A stretch of 64,000 bases of DNA from Sphingobium sufflavum (GTDB lineage: Bacteria; Pseudomonadota; Alphaproteobacteria; Sphingomonadales; Sphingomonadaceae), in contig NZ_JAJSSH010000002.1 of assembly GCF_021403115.1 (NCBI RefSeq), forward strand, positions 434,001 through 498,000. The letters are read 5' to 3'. Under the pieces are notes generated by a model. The model made no database searches. It was not told where the DNA came from and saw nothing but the letters and a program-made list of their open reading frames with translations. The stretch's first letter is position 1; each line of letters starts with the position of its first letter. This document shows, one piece after another, positions 1 to 9,135 of this stretch. The position numbers and the translations under genes were made by a program.

Positions 1-1247
1 CAGGTCGTGAAGAGGGACAATTGCGCGGGCGGCTTTGCCGGGACGATCCGCGCCTTCAGGTCCGCGCGGTCGAGCAGACCGACGGGCCGCCAGTCCGCCG
101 CCTCGATAAAGGGGCGGATCGCGCGCAGCGAGCGGCACAGGCGGGCCACATCGTCCAGCCGCAGGCGGCGGTGCCGCCGCGCCGCGATCAGCCGGTCCAC
201 CACCCGCGCGCCCAGCCCCGGCACGCGCAACAGGCTTTCCCGCGGGGCGCGGTTGACGTCCACGGGGAACATCTCGCGCCGCTCGATGGCCCAGGCCAGC
301 TTTGGGTCCATGTCCAGCGCCAGATGGCCGCCCTGCATGGTCGCGCTGATCTCCTCCACCGAAAAGCCATAGAAGCGCAGCAGCCAGTCGGCCTGATACA
401 GACGATGCTCACGCAGCAGGGGCGGCGGCTGGGCCGGCAGGGAGCGGCTGGCGTCGGGGATGGGGGAGAAGGCGGAATAATAGACCCGCCGCAACCCATA
501 GCGTCCATAGAGGGCGCTGCTCGTCCGCAGCATATGGTCGTCGTTGGAGGCGTCCGCGCCGACGATGATCTGCGTGCTCTGCCCGGCGGGGGCGAACACG
601 GGCGCTTTTTTCGAGGTTCGCCGCTCCGCCTTCGCGTCGCCGATGCGGGCGCCCAGATGCGCCATGGTCCGGCGGATGCGCGCGCCATCCTTTTCCGGGG
701 CGAGTGCGGCGATGCCATCGTCGGTGGGCAGTTCGAGGTTGATCGACAGGCGGTCGGCATAGCGGCCCGCCCGCGCGATCAGGTCCGCGTCGCCCTCCGG
801 TATCGTCTTGAGGTGGATATAGCCGCGGAAGCCATGCTCCTCCCGCAGGCGCCGGGCGACCTCCACGATCTGCTCCATCGTGTAGTCGGGGCTGCGCACG
901 ATGCCGGAGGAGAGGAACAGCCCCTCGATATAGTTGCGCTTGTAGAAGTCGAGGGTCAGGTCGACCACCTCCTGCACCGTGAACGCCGCCCGCCGCACGT
1001 TGGAGGAGGAGCGGTTGATGCAATAAGTGCATTCGAACATGCACTGGTTTGTCATCAATATCTTGAGCAGCGAGATGCAGCGGCCGTCCGGCGCATAGCT
1101 GTGGCAGATGCCCATGCCGGTGGTGGAGCCGATGCCGCCGCTGTCCCGTGAATCCCGTTTCGTCGCGCCGCTGGACGCGCAGGACGCGTCATATTTCGCG
1201 GCGTCGGCCAGAATGGCGAGTTTTTCGAGACGGGTGAGTTTGGCCAT
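1..1247 (-). CDS. Putative DNA modification/repair radical SAM protein, cut by the left edge
   Basis: The protein starts MAKLTRLEKL and has a radical-SAM cluster motif CX3CX2C (CMFECTYC) near residue 65, which would bind a 4Fe-4S cluster and SAM. The C-terminal part carries a helix-hairpin-helix-like stretch (LLRVPGLGARVVDRLI), the usual non-specific DNA-binding element. This layout matches the family annotated as putative DNA modification/repair radical SAM protein, which is often next to a UdgX-type uracil-DNA glycosylase gene; that partner would lie to the left of the window. The last readable residues are AQLSLFTT, and the next codon begins TG, so the stop may be at the very edge. The substrate is unknown. 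The assignment is by motif and general resemblance. Confidence 0.85.
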   Translation of the reverse strand, partial: MAKLTRLEKLAILADAAKYDASCASSGATKRDSRDSGGIGSTTGMGICHSYAPDGRCISLLKILMTNQCMFECTYCINRSSSNVRRAAFTVQEVVDLTLDFYKRNYIEGLFLSSGIVRSPDYTMEQIVEVARRLREEHGFRGYIHLKTIPEGDADLIARAGRYADRLSINLELPTDDGIAALAPEKDGARIRRTMAHLGARIGDAKAERRTSKKAPVFAPAGQSTQIIVGADASNDDHMLRTSSALYGRYGLRRVYYSAFSPIPDASRSLPAQPPPLLREHRLYQADWLLRFYGFSVEEISATMQGGHLALDMDPKLAWAIERREMFPVDVNRAPRESLLRVPGLGARVVDRLIAARRHRRLRLDDVARLCRSLRAIRPFIEAADWRPVGLLDRADLKARIVPAKPPAQLSLFTT

Positions 1248-1352
1248 ATGTTCACTGTATGTTCCGAAGAGCGGAGCGTGGCAATGGCGATGCGATGAAC
1301 GGTGTTGGAGGGGAGGGACTATCCGTCGCCGCGTATTGACGGCTGACGCCGG

Positions 1353-1784
1353 TCAGACGAACAGGTCGATGACCTCCGCTTCGGGAAAGGCGCTTTTCAC
1401 CAGCAGGGAGCGGTGACAGCAGGCGGGGCTGCGTTCGAAACAGAGGAGGGCGGTGGGCGCCTCCGCCGCGCGGTCAGCCAGTTGGGCGGCCCGTACGAGG
1501 GCTTCGGGAAGATCGAGTTGCGCGGCATAGATGCGCGACAGGGTGGCGAGGTCGCCCTTGCGCGCGGCCTCTCGTCCGGCGGGGGGCGTGCCGAGCGCCT
1601 TGTAGCCGACATAGTCGATCCCGGCCTCCTTCAGGCCGGCGGCGAGGATATTCTTGGAGAAGCCGGGACGCCGCGACAGCGGAACCGCTCGCACGTCGGC
1701 GAGCAAAGTGACGCCGGCGTGTTGCAACCGTTCGATGAAGGCGGCCTGCGTGACGCCCTCATAGCCGATGGTGAAGATGCGCAT
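1353..1784 (-). CDS. DUF488 family protein
   Basis: This 143-residue cytosolic protein opens with MRIFTIGYEG, the family hallmark, followed by DVRAVPLSRRPGFSK and, near the C-terminus, a Cys-rich CFERSPACCHRSLL segment. These are the three conserved blocks of DUF488. The biochemical role of the family is not established; the conserved Arg, Cys and His residues suggest an enzyme or a nucleic-acid-associated function. The gene lies about 105 bp downstream of the radical SAM start on the same strand and may be transcribed separately from it. Length and ends fit the family. Identification of the family is firm, of function not. Confidence 0.85.
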   Translation of the reverse strand: MRIFTIGYEGVTQAAFIERLQHAGVTLLADVRAVPLSRRPGFSKNILAAGLKEAGIDYVGYKALGTPPAGREAARKGDLATLSRIYAAQLDLPEALVRAAQLADRAAEAPTALLCFERSPACCHRSLLVKSAFPEAEVIDLFV

Positions 1785-1829
1785 GACGCAAAGGCAGGGC
1801 GGATGGACGCCCTACCCGAATCCTGTGAG

Positions 1830-2126
1830 TCAGGCCGCCAGATGCAGCGGGTCGGCCCGCGTCATCAGCGCCTTGGTCGCGCGGATGCACTGCTCAAGGC
1901 TCGGCCCCGCCAGATCATAGCTTGCGCCGTCGGACAGGATCACCCGCAACTCCCACAGCGTATCGCGCGCGATGCAGGAGTCGCGGTCGCGCGGGTCGAG
2001 GAAGAGGGGCGCATCGCCGATCCGTGCGCGGTGCAGCAGATGCTGCTCCACGCTCATATGAAACTCATGATGCGCGTTATGCTGGATCTTGAAGACGGAA
2101 ACATTGTCGGTCAGCCAATTGAGCAT
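1830..2126 (-). CDS. Hypothetical protein, 98 residues
   Basis: I do not recognise a family. The protein is soluble, rich in His in its first third (KIQHNAHHEFH), and contains an acidic-basic patch DPRDRDSCIARDTLWELRV. There is no signal peptide or membrane segment. A GAAG element lies just upstream of the ATG. Codon use matches the neighbouring host genes, which supports it being real. It sits alone between the DUF488 gene and the treY end, on the same strand as both. Confidence 0.55.
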   Translation of the reverse strand: MLNWLTDNVSVFKIQHNAHHEFHMSVEQHLLHRARIGDAPLFLDPRDRDSCIARDTLWELRVILSDGASYDLAGPSLEQCIRATKALMTRADPLHLAA

Positions 2127-2253
2127 CGTACTTCTTCCCGTTCAGACTATCCCGTCCACCCGCTGCCACGGATGCAGGGGACAGGCGTTCGAGGGTTAAA
2201 CATGGCTGACGCCTTTGGGTTTCATTCATTTCGTTCTGATTAATGTCGATCAA

Positions 2254-4803
2254 TCAATTAGTTGCCGTGGAGAGGGCGACATGCACGGTTTTGCGGGCAA
2301 ACAGGGCGCTAGCGGGCTGCGCGCCATCGCCCGTGCCAATCATCGTATCGCCCCACCAGTCGCCGTCCGGCAGGCGAGCGCCCGTGCCGACCAGCGGCGC
2401 GCCCAGATGCAGCGCGGCGGCACAAAATAGCGTCTCATCGCCCTGCGTGCGGGTGAAGGCGATGACATGGGTGGCGCGCGATCCGGTGACGGGGAGGGGG
2501 CGATAGTCGCCCTGCGCGAACAGGCGCGGATGGTCGCGGCGCAGGGCGAGCAACTGGCGGACCAGCGCCAGCTTGGTGGCGTCTCCGGTTCCGGCACCGC
2601 TTTCGCCGGGCGTTTCGCTCTGCGTGGCGAGCAGGGTGCGGCGGGTGGCATAGTCGACCGGATCGCGGTTGCCGGGATCCACCGTGCTATAATCCATCAA
2701 CTCGCACCCCTGATAACAATCGGGCACGCCGGGCACGCTGTAATGCAGCAGCGTCTGGGTGAGGCTGTTGGCGAGGGCGGCGGGCGCGATGCGGGCCATG
2801 AAGGCGACGAAATCCGCGCGAAAGACGCTGCCCTCCGCCAGCAGCGCGGTCGCCATCGCGCGGTAGCGTTCCTCATAGGCTTCGTCGGGCGCTTCCCAGG
2901 AGGAACGCAGCTTGGCCTCGCGCAGCATCTTCTCCTGCCAGCCATGGATGCGGGCGGTGAGGGCGTCGTCCGGTTCGCGCCATGCGCCGACGAGCGCCTG
3001 GAACAACTGGTAGAGGTCGGCGGGGTCGATGCCCTCCGCCTGCGCCTGGACCAGCGCCAGCCAGTCGCGCACCTGCGCCGCCCAGAGCGCGGGGATGGCG
3101 CTGAGCACCGCCAGCCGCGCGCGGGCATCCTCGCCCCGTTTATGGTCATGGGTGGCGGTGGCCAGCATCGCATGGGGATGGGTGGCGGCGCGCGCCTGCA
3201 TCGCGGCATGGAAATCCGCGACGGGGAGGGCGATGCGGGCCGGATCGAAACCGACGTCATTGGCGGAAAGCAGCACGGCCTGACGGTAGAAGGCGGTGTC
3301 CTCCACCCCCTTGGCCGCTATGGGGGCGGACAGTTGCTGGAAGCGGCGCACGGCGTCCGCCGCCAGATCGGGGGCGACAGGCGGGTCGGAATCGGCGTGG
3401 TCGAACGGTGCGCCCGCCAGCCGGTCGAGGATGAAGTCGATCACCGGCCCCTCACCGGGCGGGACCAGCGGGGCGACGGCGCGGCGGGCGGCGTCGCGGA
3501 TCGCGCGATCGCTGGCCGGAGCATCCGTCCCCGTGCCATAGGTGCGATAGACGGGGAATATCCACAGCAGCCGCTCGATCGCCCGGCGCAGCATACCGCC
3601 GGTCATCCACGTCTGCCCCGCCGCGCGGGAGAGGCGGACGAAACTGTCTACGCAGGCGCAAAGCTGTCCCTCGAACTGCCAGCTCAGCAGGTCGCGGCGG
3701 GCGGCCAGCGCCTCTTCCTCGAAATCGGGGGTACGGCCACTGATCCCGGCCCAGAGCGCGCGCAGGGGCGCCTCGCCCGCCGGATCGTGCAGCAGTCCCG
3801 CAACCTCCCGCATGAAATCATAGCCGCTGGTGCCGTCCACGCCCCAGTCGATGGCGAGCGGTTCGTCGGCGGCGAGGATCTTCTCCACCACGATATAGGC
3901 GGGGCGGTCCGGCGCGATGGCGGCGAAGCCCGCGCGCAGGGCGCGGCCATAGGCGGCAGGATCGGCCAGCCCATCGACATGATCGACCCGCACCCCGTCG
4001 ATCAGCCCGTCGCGGAACAGGTCGAAGACCAGCCGGTGGGTGGCGGCGAAGACGGCGGGGTCTTCCACCCGCACGCCCGCGAGCTCGTTGATCGAGAAGA
4101 AGCGCCGCCAGTTGATGTTGTCATGCGCGCCGCGCCAATAGACCAGCCGGTAATGCTGGCGGGCGAGCAGGGAGGAGAGCGCCGCGCGGCCACTCTCGCT
4201 GGCGGGGTCATGGGTGGCGAGCGGGGCCACTTCCTCGAACACAGGATCGTCGGGGCGGATCGGGTAGACGGAACCGCCATGCACCTCGACGCCCAGCCTG
4301 CTGTCCGTCTCCACCAGTCGGACGACGCCGGTCACCAGCGCCTCCGGCAGGGGGACGCCGAGTATGGGGAGGGTGATCGGCTGGTCCTCGCCCCGGTCCA
4401 TGTCGCGCCAGTCGATATCGCCCCAGTCGATATCGAAGGTGGCGGCGTGGATGCTGTCGCGGCCGTTCGCCAGCACGTCCATCCACCAGCGATTTTCGTC
4501 GCCCGCTACGCCCATATGGTTGGGCACGATGTCGATGATGAGCGCCATGCCATGCGCCTTCAGCGTCGCGACCAGCGAGCGCAGGCCGCTCTCCCCACCC
4601 AGTTCCGGGTTGATGCGGGTGGGGTCGATGACGTCATAGCCATGGGTGGAGCCGCTGGCCGCCATGGTGATGGGGGAGGCATAGACATGGCTGATGCCCA
4701 GATCCGCCAGATAGGGGACGATCGCCTCCGCCTCCGCAAAGGGGAAACCGGCGTGGAGTTGCAGCCGATAGGTGGCGCGGGGGATGGTGGAGGGGGTGGT
4801 CAT
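2254..4803 (-). CDS. treY: Malto-oligosyltrehalose synthase
   Basis: GH13 enzyme of 849 residues that isomerises the reducing-end alpha-1,4 bond of maltodextrins to the alpha-1,1 bond of trehalose, giving maltooligosyl-trehalose. Visible family motifs are IPRATYRLQLHAGFPF at the N-terminus, DIVPNHMGV (region I), DGVRVDHVDGL with the nucleophile Asp, YIVVEKIL with the general acid Glu, and KGVEDTAFYR further on. I chose the ATG giving MTTPSTIPRATYR because it overlaps the treZ stop by 4 bp (ATGA at 4800-4803), a translational-coupling arrangement. Length is normal for TreY. It is the last gene of the glgX-treZ-treY operon. The pathway gives trehalose as osmolyte or stress protectant from glycogen. 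Confidence 0.96.
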   Translation of the reverse strand: MTTPSTIPRATYRLQLHAGFPFAEAEAIVPYLADLGISHVYASPITMAASGSTHGYDVIDPTRINPELGGESGLRSLVATLKAHGMALIIDIVPNHMGVAGDENRWWMDVLANGRDSIHAATFDIDWGDIDWRDMDRGEDQPITLPILGVPLPEALVTGVVRLVETDSRLGVEVHGGSVYPIRPDDPVFEEVAPLATHDPASESGRAALSSLLARQHYRLVYWRGAHDNINWRRFFSINELAGVRVEDPAVFAATHRLVFDLFRDGLIDGVRVDHVDGLADPAAYGRALRAGFAAIAPDRPAYIVVEKILAADEPLAIDWGVDGTSGYDFMREVAGLLHDPAGEAPLRALWAGISGRTPDFEEEALAARRDLLSWQFEGQLCACVDSFVRLSRAAGQTWMTGGMLRRAIERLLWIFPVYRTYGTGTDAPASDRAIRDAARRAVAPLVPPGEGPVIDFILDRLAGAPFDHADSDPPVAPDLAADAVRRFQQLSAPIAAKGVEDTAFYRQAVLLSANDVGFDPARIALPVADFHAAMQARAATHPHAMLATATHDHKRGEDARARLAVLSAIPALWAAQVRDWLALVQAQAEGIDPADLYQLFQALVGAWREPDDALTARIHGWQEKMLREAKLRSSWEAPDEAYEERYRAMATALLAEGSVFRADFVAFMARIAPAALANSLTQTLLHYSVPGVPDCYQGCELMDYSTVDPGNRDPVDYATRRTLLATQSETPGESGAGTGDATKLALVRQLLALRRDHPRLFAQGDYRPLPVTGSRATHVIAFTRTQGDETLFCAAALHLGAPLVGTGARLPDGDWWGDTMIGTGDGAQPASALFARKTVHVALSTATN

Positions 4804-6515
4804 GCGGGGCGCAGCCATGCGGCGAAGCTGGCGGGTGCGCCGGGGTCGCCCTCCGTAAACATGGCCTTGCCGGGCGGGGCGGCGAAGGGGACCGGCGTGT
4901 CGCCCAGATTGAGGAGGATGGTCAGGATCGTGCCGTCGCCCATCCGCCAGACCGCGCTGACCGCCCGGTCGCCCAGCGCCTCCCCCCCGATGGCCGTCGC
5001 GCCGCGCAGCCGGGGCATGATATGGCGCGTTCGCAGCGCGATGAGGGTGCGGTACAGCCCCTCCCATTGCGCCGCGTCCGGGCCGGGCTGCGGGAGGGAC
5101 GCGGTGAAGGTCGCCATCGCATTGGGGTCCGGTATCCGGGCGCGGGCATCCTGGTCGCGAAAGGCGTCGAACTTCGCGAATTCGCGGCGGCGGCCCTCCC
5201 GCACGACATCGGCGAGTTCGTCGTGGAAATCGGTGAAGAAGAGGAAGGGGGAATGCGATCCCTGCTCATCGCCCATGAACAGCAGAGGGATGTGTGGGCC
5301 GAGCAGCAGCAGCGCCGTCGCCGCCCGCAGCCGCGCGCTGTCGGTCAGCAGCGGCAGCCGCTCGCCCAGCGCGCGGTTGCCGATCTGGTCATGGTTCTGG
5401 AGGAAGGCGACAAAGGCGGTGGGGGGCAGGTGGCCGCTCGTGGTGCCGCGCGGCTTGCCGTCCTGATTGGGGGAGGGTTCGCCCTGATAGATGAAGCCCT
5501 GGCTCAGGCAACGCGCCAGCCGCTCCGCCGGGCGATCCGCGAAGTCGGCGTAATAGGCGCTCGTTTCGCCGGTCAGCAGGACGTGCAGGACATTGTGGAA
5601 ATCATCATTCCATTGCGCGTCGTACAGGCCGGGGGCGAGGCGGGCCGCATCATTATGCTCATTTTCGAGGATCAGGTGGATGGGTCGCGCGGTCCCCACT
5701 CTCTCCCGGATTTGCGTCGCCATCCGGTCGAGGAAGCCGGGGTCGCCAATCGCGTGCACCGCGTCGAAGCGCAGCCCGTCGAAGCCATAATCCTCCAGCC
5801 ACATCAGGGCGTTCTCGACGAAGAAGGCCGCGACCGGCGGCTGATCCACCGCCACCGCGCCGCCCCATGGCGTCACCGCATCGGCGTGGAAGAAGGCGGG
5901 GGCATAGGCGCCCAGATAATTACCGTCGGGACCGAAGTGATTATAGACCACGTCGAGCAGGATCATCAGGCCCAGTTCGTGCGCGCGGTTGACCAGCGCG
6001 CGGAGGTCGGCGGGTGTGCCATAGCTTTCATGGGGGGCGAAGGGCAGCACCCCGTCATAGCCCCATCCGCGCGTGCCCGCGAAGGCGTTGACCGGCATCA
6101 GTTCGACGGCGGTCACGCCAAGGTCGGCGATGCGCGGCAGATGTTGCAGGAGGCCCCGGAATCCGCCGCAGGCCCCGACATGCACCTCCTGCACGATCGC
6201 CTCCTCCCATGGCCGCCCTTGCCATGGCGTGGCGGAGGGGGCGGGGTGGGCCGTGACGAGGCTCCAGCCATGCACGCCGCCGCGCTGCGCCCGTGATGCG
6301 GGGTCGGGCACGGCCAGCCCGTCGTCCAGCAGGAAGCGATAGGCGGTGCCGGGGCCGGCGTTCGTCACCTCCGCCTCGAACCAGCCGTCGGGGCGGGCGG
6401 TCATGCGGACAGGCGTGCGCCCCTCTACCTCCAGCCGGGGTGCGGCCTGCCCGGGCGCCCAGAGGCGAAAGCGGGTCGCGTCCGGTCCCGCCGATGTCGG
6501 CCCCCAGAAGGTCAT
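4800..6515 (-). CDS. treZ: Malto-oligosyltrehalose trehalohydrolase
   Basis: GH13 enzyme of 571 residues that releases trehalose from maltooligosyl-trehalose made by TreY. It starts MTFWGPTSAGPDATRFRLWAP, a typical N-terminal CBM48-like beta domain. The catalytic triad is seen in GLRFDAVHAIG (Asp nucleophile), LILENEHND (Glu acid) and FLQNHDQIG (Asp). Region I is DVVYNHFGPDG. The start overlaps the glgX stop by 4 bp (ATGA at 6512-6515) and its own stop overlaps the treY start, so the three genes form one tightly coupled unit. Nothing is missing from the family core. Confidence 0.96.
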   Translation of the reverse strand: MTFWGPTSAGPDATRFRLWAPGQAAPRLEVEGRTPVRMTARPDGWFEAEVTNAGPGTAYRFLLDDGLAVPDPASRAQRGGVHGWSLVTAHPAPSATPWQGRPWEEAIVQEVHVGACGGFRGLLQHLPRIADLGVTAVELMPVNAFAGTRGWGYDGVLPFAPHESYGTPADLRALVNRAHELGLMILLDVVYNHFGPDGNYLGAYAPAFFHADAVTPWGGAVAVDQPPVAAFFVENALMWLEDYGFDGLRFDAVHAIGDPGFLDRMATQIRERVGTARPIHLILENEHNDAARLAPGLYDAQWNDDFHNVLHVLLTGETSAYYADFADRPAERLARCLSQGFIYQGEPSPNQDGKPRGTTSGHLPPTAFVAFLQNHDQIGNRALGERLPLLTDSARLRAATALLLLGPHIPLLFMGDEQGSHSPFLFFTDFHDELADVVREGRRREFAKFDAFRDQDARARIPDPNAMATFTASLPQPGPDAAQWEGLYRTLIALRTRHIMPRLRGATAIGGEALGDRAVSAVWRMGDGTILTILLNLGDTPVPFAAPPGKAMFTEGDPGAPASFAAWLRPA

Positions 6516-8617
6516 TCCCCCTCCAGCGCCCAGAGCGAGCGGATCAGCACGGCGCTGTGCGGCTCCAGCGTATAATCGCCCTCCACCGACACATCGACCA
6601 GTTCGGGGCGGGCGCTGTCGACCAGCAGGCTGCGCTCGCTGAACGGGCCGGGCAGGGCGAAATGGATGGCGTCGTCGCTGGCGTTGAGCAGCAGGTTGAT
6701 CGCCTCCACCCGCCCGTCGTCCAGCTTGATCGCGCGGCGCATCGACAGGGCGCGACCATCGGGATTGCCCCAGTCGCCGTCCGACAATTGCTGTCCCCGC
6801 TCGTCCCACCATTCGATGTCGCCGACGCCATGGCCGGGCGAGTCCTGACCATAGAGGAAGGTCGGCGCGCGCAGCACCGGATAGTCGCGGCGCAGGGCGA
6901 TGATGCGGGCGGTGAAATCGGTCAGCGCGGCACCGGCCTCCGTCCCCAGCAGGCTCCAGTCGAGCCAGCTGATCGCATTGTCCTGGCAATAGGCGTTGTT
7001 GTTGCCGCCCTGCGTCCGGCCAAACTCGTCGCCCGCGACCAGCATCGGCGTGCCCAGCGAGGCGAACAGGGTCAGCAGCAGCGACCGCTGCACCCGCGCC
7101 CGCGTCGCCACGATGCCCGGATCGTCGGTCGGCCCCTCCGCGCCCCAGTTGCGCGAGAGGTTATTGTCGTGGCCGTCCCCATTATCCTCGCCATTCGCCT
7201 CATTATGCCGCTCCTCATAGGCGACCATGTCGGCCAGCGTGTAGCCGTCATGGCTGGTCAGGAAATTGACGCTGGCCCATGGCCGCCGCGCCCGCCGGTC
7301 GAACAGGTCGCCGGAGCCGGAGAGGCGGGCGGCGAGATCGCCCCGCTGCCCCGGATCGCCGCGCCAATATTTGCGCACTGTATCGCGATATTTGTCGTTC
7401 CACTCCGCAAAGCCGGGCGGGAAATTGCCGAGCTGATAGCCGCCCATGCCCACATCCCATGGCTCCGTGATGAGTTTCAGCCGACCGAGGATCGGATCCT
7501 GCCGCAGCACGTCGAAGAAACCCGCGCTGGGATCGAAGCCGGTCGGCGTGCGGCCCAGCGTCAGGCCGAGGTCGAAGCGGAAACCGTCGATGCCGAAGCT
7601 GGTCGCCCAGTAGCGCAGCGAGTCCGCCACCATCTGGATCACGCGGGCATGGCCCAGGTTGAAGGTGTTGCCGGTCCCAGTCTCGTTCAGGCAGTAGCGC
7701 CGGTCGTCGGGCAGAAGGCTGTAATAGGTCGCATTGTCGAGGCCGCGCCAGCACAGCGTCGGGCCGAGTTCGCTGCCCTCGCAGCTATGATTATACACCA
7801 CGTCGAGGATCACCTCGATCCCCGCGGCGTGCAGGCGGCGGACGGCGACGCGCAGTTCGTCCTGCGTGTCGCTGGCGAAATAGCTGGGTTCGGGGGTGAA
7901 GAAGTTGAGGCTGTTATAGCCCCAATAATTGCGCAGGCCCTTTTCCTGCAAATAGCGGTCCTGCGTGAAGCTGTGGATCGGCATCAGTTCCAGCGCGGTC
8001 ACGCCCAGCCGGTGCAGATGGTCGATCACGCGGGGATGGGCGAGGCCCGCGAAAGTGCCGCGTTCCTGCGCGGGCACATCCTCCAGCAATTTGGTCAGGC
8101 CCTTGGCGTGCGCCTCGTACAGCACCGTCTTCGACCAGGGTGTGTTGGGCCGCACGTCGCGCGACCAGTCGAAACTGTCATGGGTGACGACCGATTTGGG
8201 CATGGCGGGCGCGCTGTCCCGCTTGTCGAAGCCCAGGTCGGCACGGCGGCCCCGCACCGGATAGCCGTGCAGCGCGTCGGTCCATTTCAGCGCGCCGGAG
8301 AGCTTGCGCGCATAGGGGTCGATCAGCAGCTTGTTCGGGTTGAAGCGGTGGCCGTTCTCCGGCTCATACGGCCCATGGGCGCGATAGCCGTAGAGCAGGC
8401 CCGGCCGGGCGTGGGGCAGGAAGCCGTGCCAGACCTCGTCCGTGCATTCGGGCAGGTCGAAGCGGGCGATCTCCTTGCGGCCGCCGGGGTCGAACAGGCA
8501 CAGCTCGATCCGCGTGGCATTGGCGGAAAAGACCGCGAAATTGACGCCCAGCCCGTCGAAGGAGACGCCAAGGGGGTAGGGGGTTCCGCCGTCAAGGCGC
8601 TCTGGAAGCAGGCTCAA
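6512..8617 (-). CDS. glgX: Glycogen debranching enzyme GlgX/TreX-type isoamylase
   Basis: GH13 debranching enzyme acting on alpha-1,6 branches and supplying linear maltodextrins to TreY/TreZ. Motifs: CBM48-like N-terminus (PLGVSFDGLGVNFAVFSANAT), DVVYNHSCEGSE, GFRFDLGLTLG (nucleophile), KLITEPWDVG (acid) and NFLTSHDGYTL. The start is uncertain: no ATG is suitably placed. A TTG at 8617 has an AAAGGA ribosome-binding site at good distance and gives MSLLPERLDGGTPYPLG, the usual family N-terminus, for 701 residues. An upstream TTG at 8701 would add 28 residues unlike the family. Its position first in a treXZY-type operon suggests trehalose synthesis rather than general glycogen turnover, since no glgABC gene is in view. 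Confidence 0.93.
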   Translation of the reverse strand: MSLLPERLDGGTPYPLGVSFDGLGVNFAVFSANATRIELCLFDPGGRKEIARFDLPECTDEVWHGFLPHARPGLLYGYRAHGPYEPENGHRFNPNKLLIDPYARKLSGALKWTDALHGYPVRGRRADLGFDKRDSAPAMPKSVVTHDSFDWSRDVRPNTPWSKTVLYEAHAKGLTKLLEDVPAQERGTFAGLAHPRVIDHLHRLGVTALELMPIHSFTQDRYLQEKGLRNYWGYNSLNFFTPEPSYFASDTQDELRVAVRRLHAAGIEVILDVVYNHSCEGSELGPTLCWRGLDNATYYSLLPDDRRYCLNETGTGNTFNLGHARVIQMVADSLRYWATSFGIDGFRFDLGLTLGRTPTGFDPSAGFFDVLRQDPILGRLKLITEPWDVGMGGYQLGNFPPGFAEWNDKYRDTVRKYWRGDPGQRGDLAARLSGSGDLFDRRARRPWASVNFLTSHDGYTLADMVAYEERHNEANGEDNGDGHDNNLSRNWGAEGPTDDPGIVATRARVQRSLLLTLFASLGTPMLVAGDEFGRTQGGNNNAYCQDNAISWLDWSLLGTEAGAALTDFTARIIALRRDYPVLRAPTFLYGQDSPGHGVGDIEWWDERGQQLSDGDWGNPDGRALSMRRAIKLDDGRVEAINLLLNASDDAIHFALPGPFSERSLLVDSARPELVDVSVEGDYTLEPHSAVLIRSLWALEGE

Positions 8618-8711
8618 GACCAGTCCTTTATGCAGGAGGGAGGGGCTTATGCAGGCGGGAGGGCAGGCCGGGCGCGGGTGGGATGACGCCCGACGCACCA
8701 AGATGGGCGGA

Positions 8712-8873
8712 TCAGTCCGGCGTTGGGGATTTTGTTGCAGATGCGAAGGCGAGGCTCAGCCGCGGGCGGGCGGGGCGGCCCTCGGCGCTGTGTGACGCAT
8801 GGCGATCCGGCGCGGGTGCGCCTGTATCCCGCGCGTCATCGGGGCGGTGGTCGATAGGGTGGCGGTCGGTCAC
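8712..8873 (-). CDS. Possible small protein of 53 residues upstream of glgX
   Basis: A GTG-started frame of 53 codons preceded by a near-perfect AAGGAG ribosome-binding site 6 nt upstream (8880-8885 on the plus strand). The product begins MTDRHPIDHRPDDARDTG and is charged, Pro/Arg/Ala-rich and probably disordered; no family is recognised. It is on the same strand as glgX and ends about 95 bp before the proposed glgX start, so it could be the first gene, or a leader peptide, of the trehalose operon. Composition in a GC-rich genome makes chance frames common, so the main support is the ribosome-binding site. Confidence 0.35.
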   Translation of the reverse strand: MTDRHPIDHRPDDARDTGAPAPDRHASHSAEGRPARPRLSLAFASATKSPTPD

Positions 8874-9097
8874 GGCAATCTCCTTGCGCCGCAGCATGGG
8901 CATCCCTGTGCAGAATGTTTGCGGAGGCAAATGGATGCAGGGAGATGCGCGCTGGTGTCGAAAAGGGCGCAAGGCCCCGACCGTCGGCAGGCGGCGGGAG
9001 ATTGCGGGGCGATGAAGGGGTTTTTCGTACTGGCGCTCACCACGCACGGTTTGGCGCATCCAGACGGCAGGGGATGCTGCGCTAGGAAACATTCATG

Positions 9098-9113
9098 GCA
9101 CAATATATTGTGC
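9098..9113. promoter_or_regulatory. 16-bp perfect palindrome, candidate operator
   Basis: GCACAATATATTGTGC reads identically on both strands and lies 22 bp before the start codon of the small gene at 9136. It is an AT-rich island in GC-rich surroundings and includes a TATATT that could serve as a -10 element. A dimeric regulator bound here would block that promoter. The regulator is unknown. Confidence 0.45.
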
Positions 9114-9135
9114 AATCGAACCAGTGGAGGATGCG

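Noticed and set aside
2467-5466. 999-codon plus-strand open frame opposite treY/treZ
   Set aside because: Shadow of GC-rich codons on the other strand: product is Arg/Gly/Gln-rich without domains, while the minus strand encodes complete GH13 enzymes.
6293-8686. 797-codon plus-strand open frame opposite glgX
   Set aside because: Same shadow effect; no recognisable product and the opposite strand has all catalytic motifs of GlgX.
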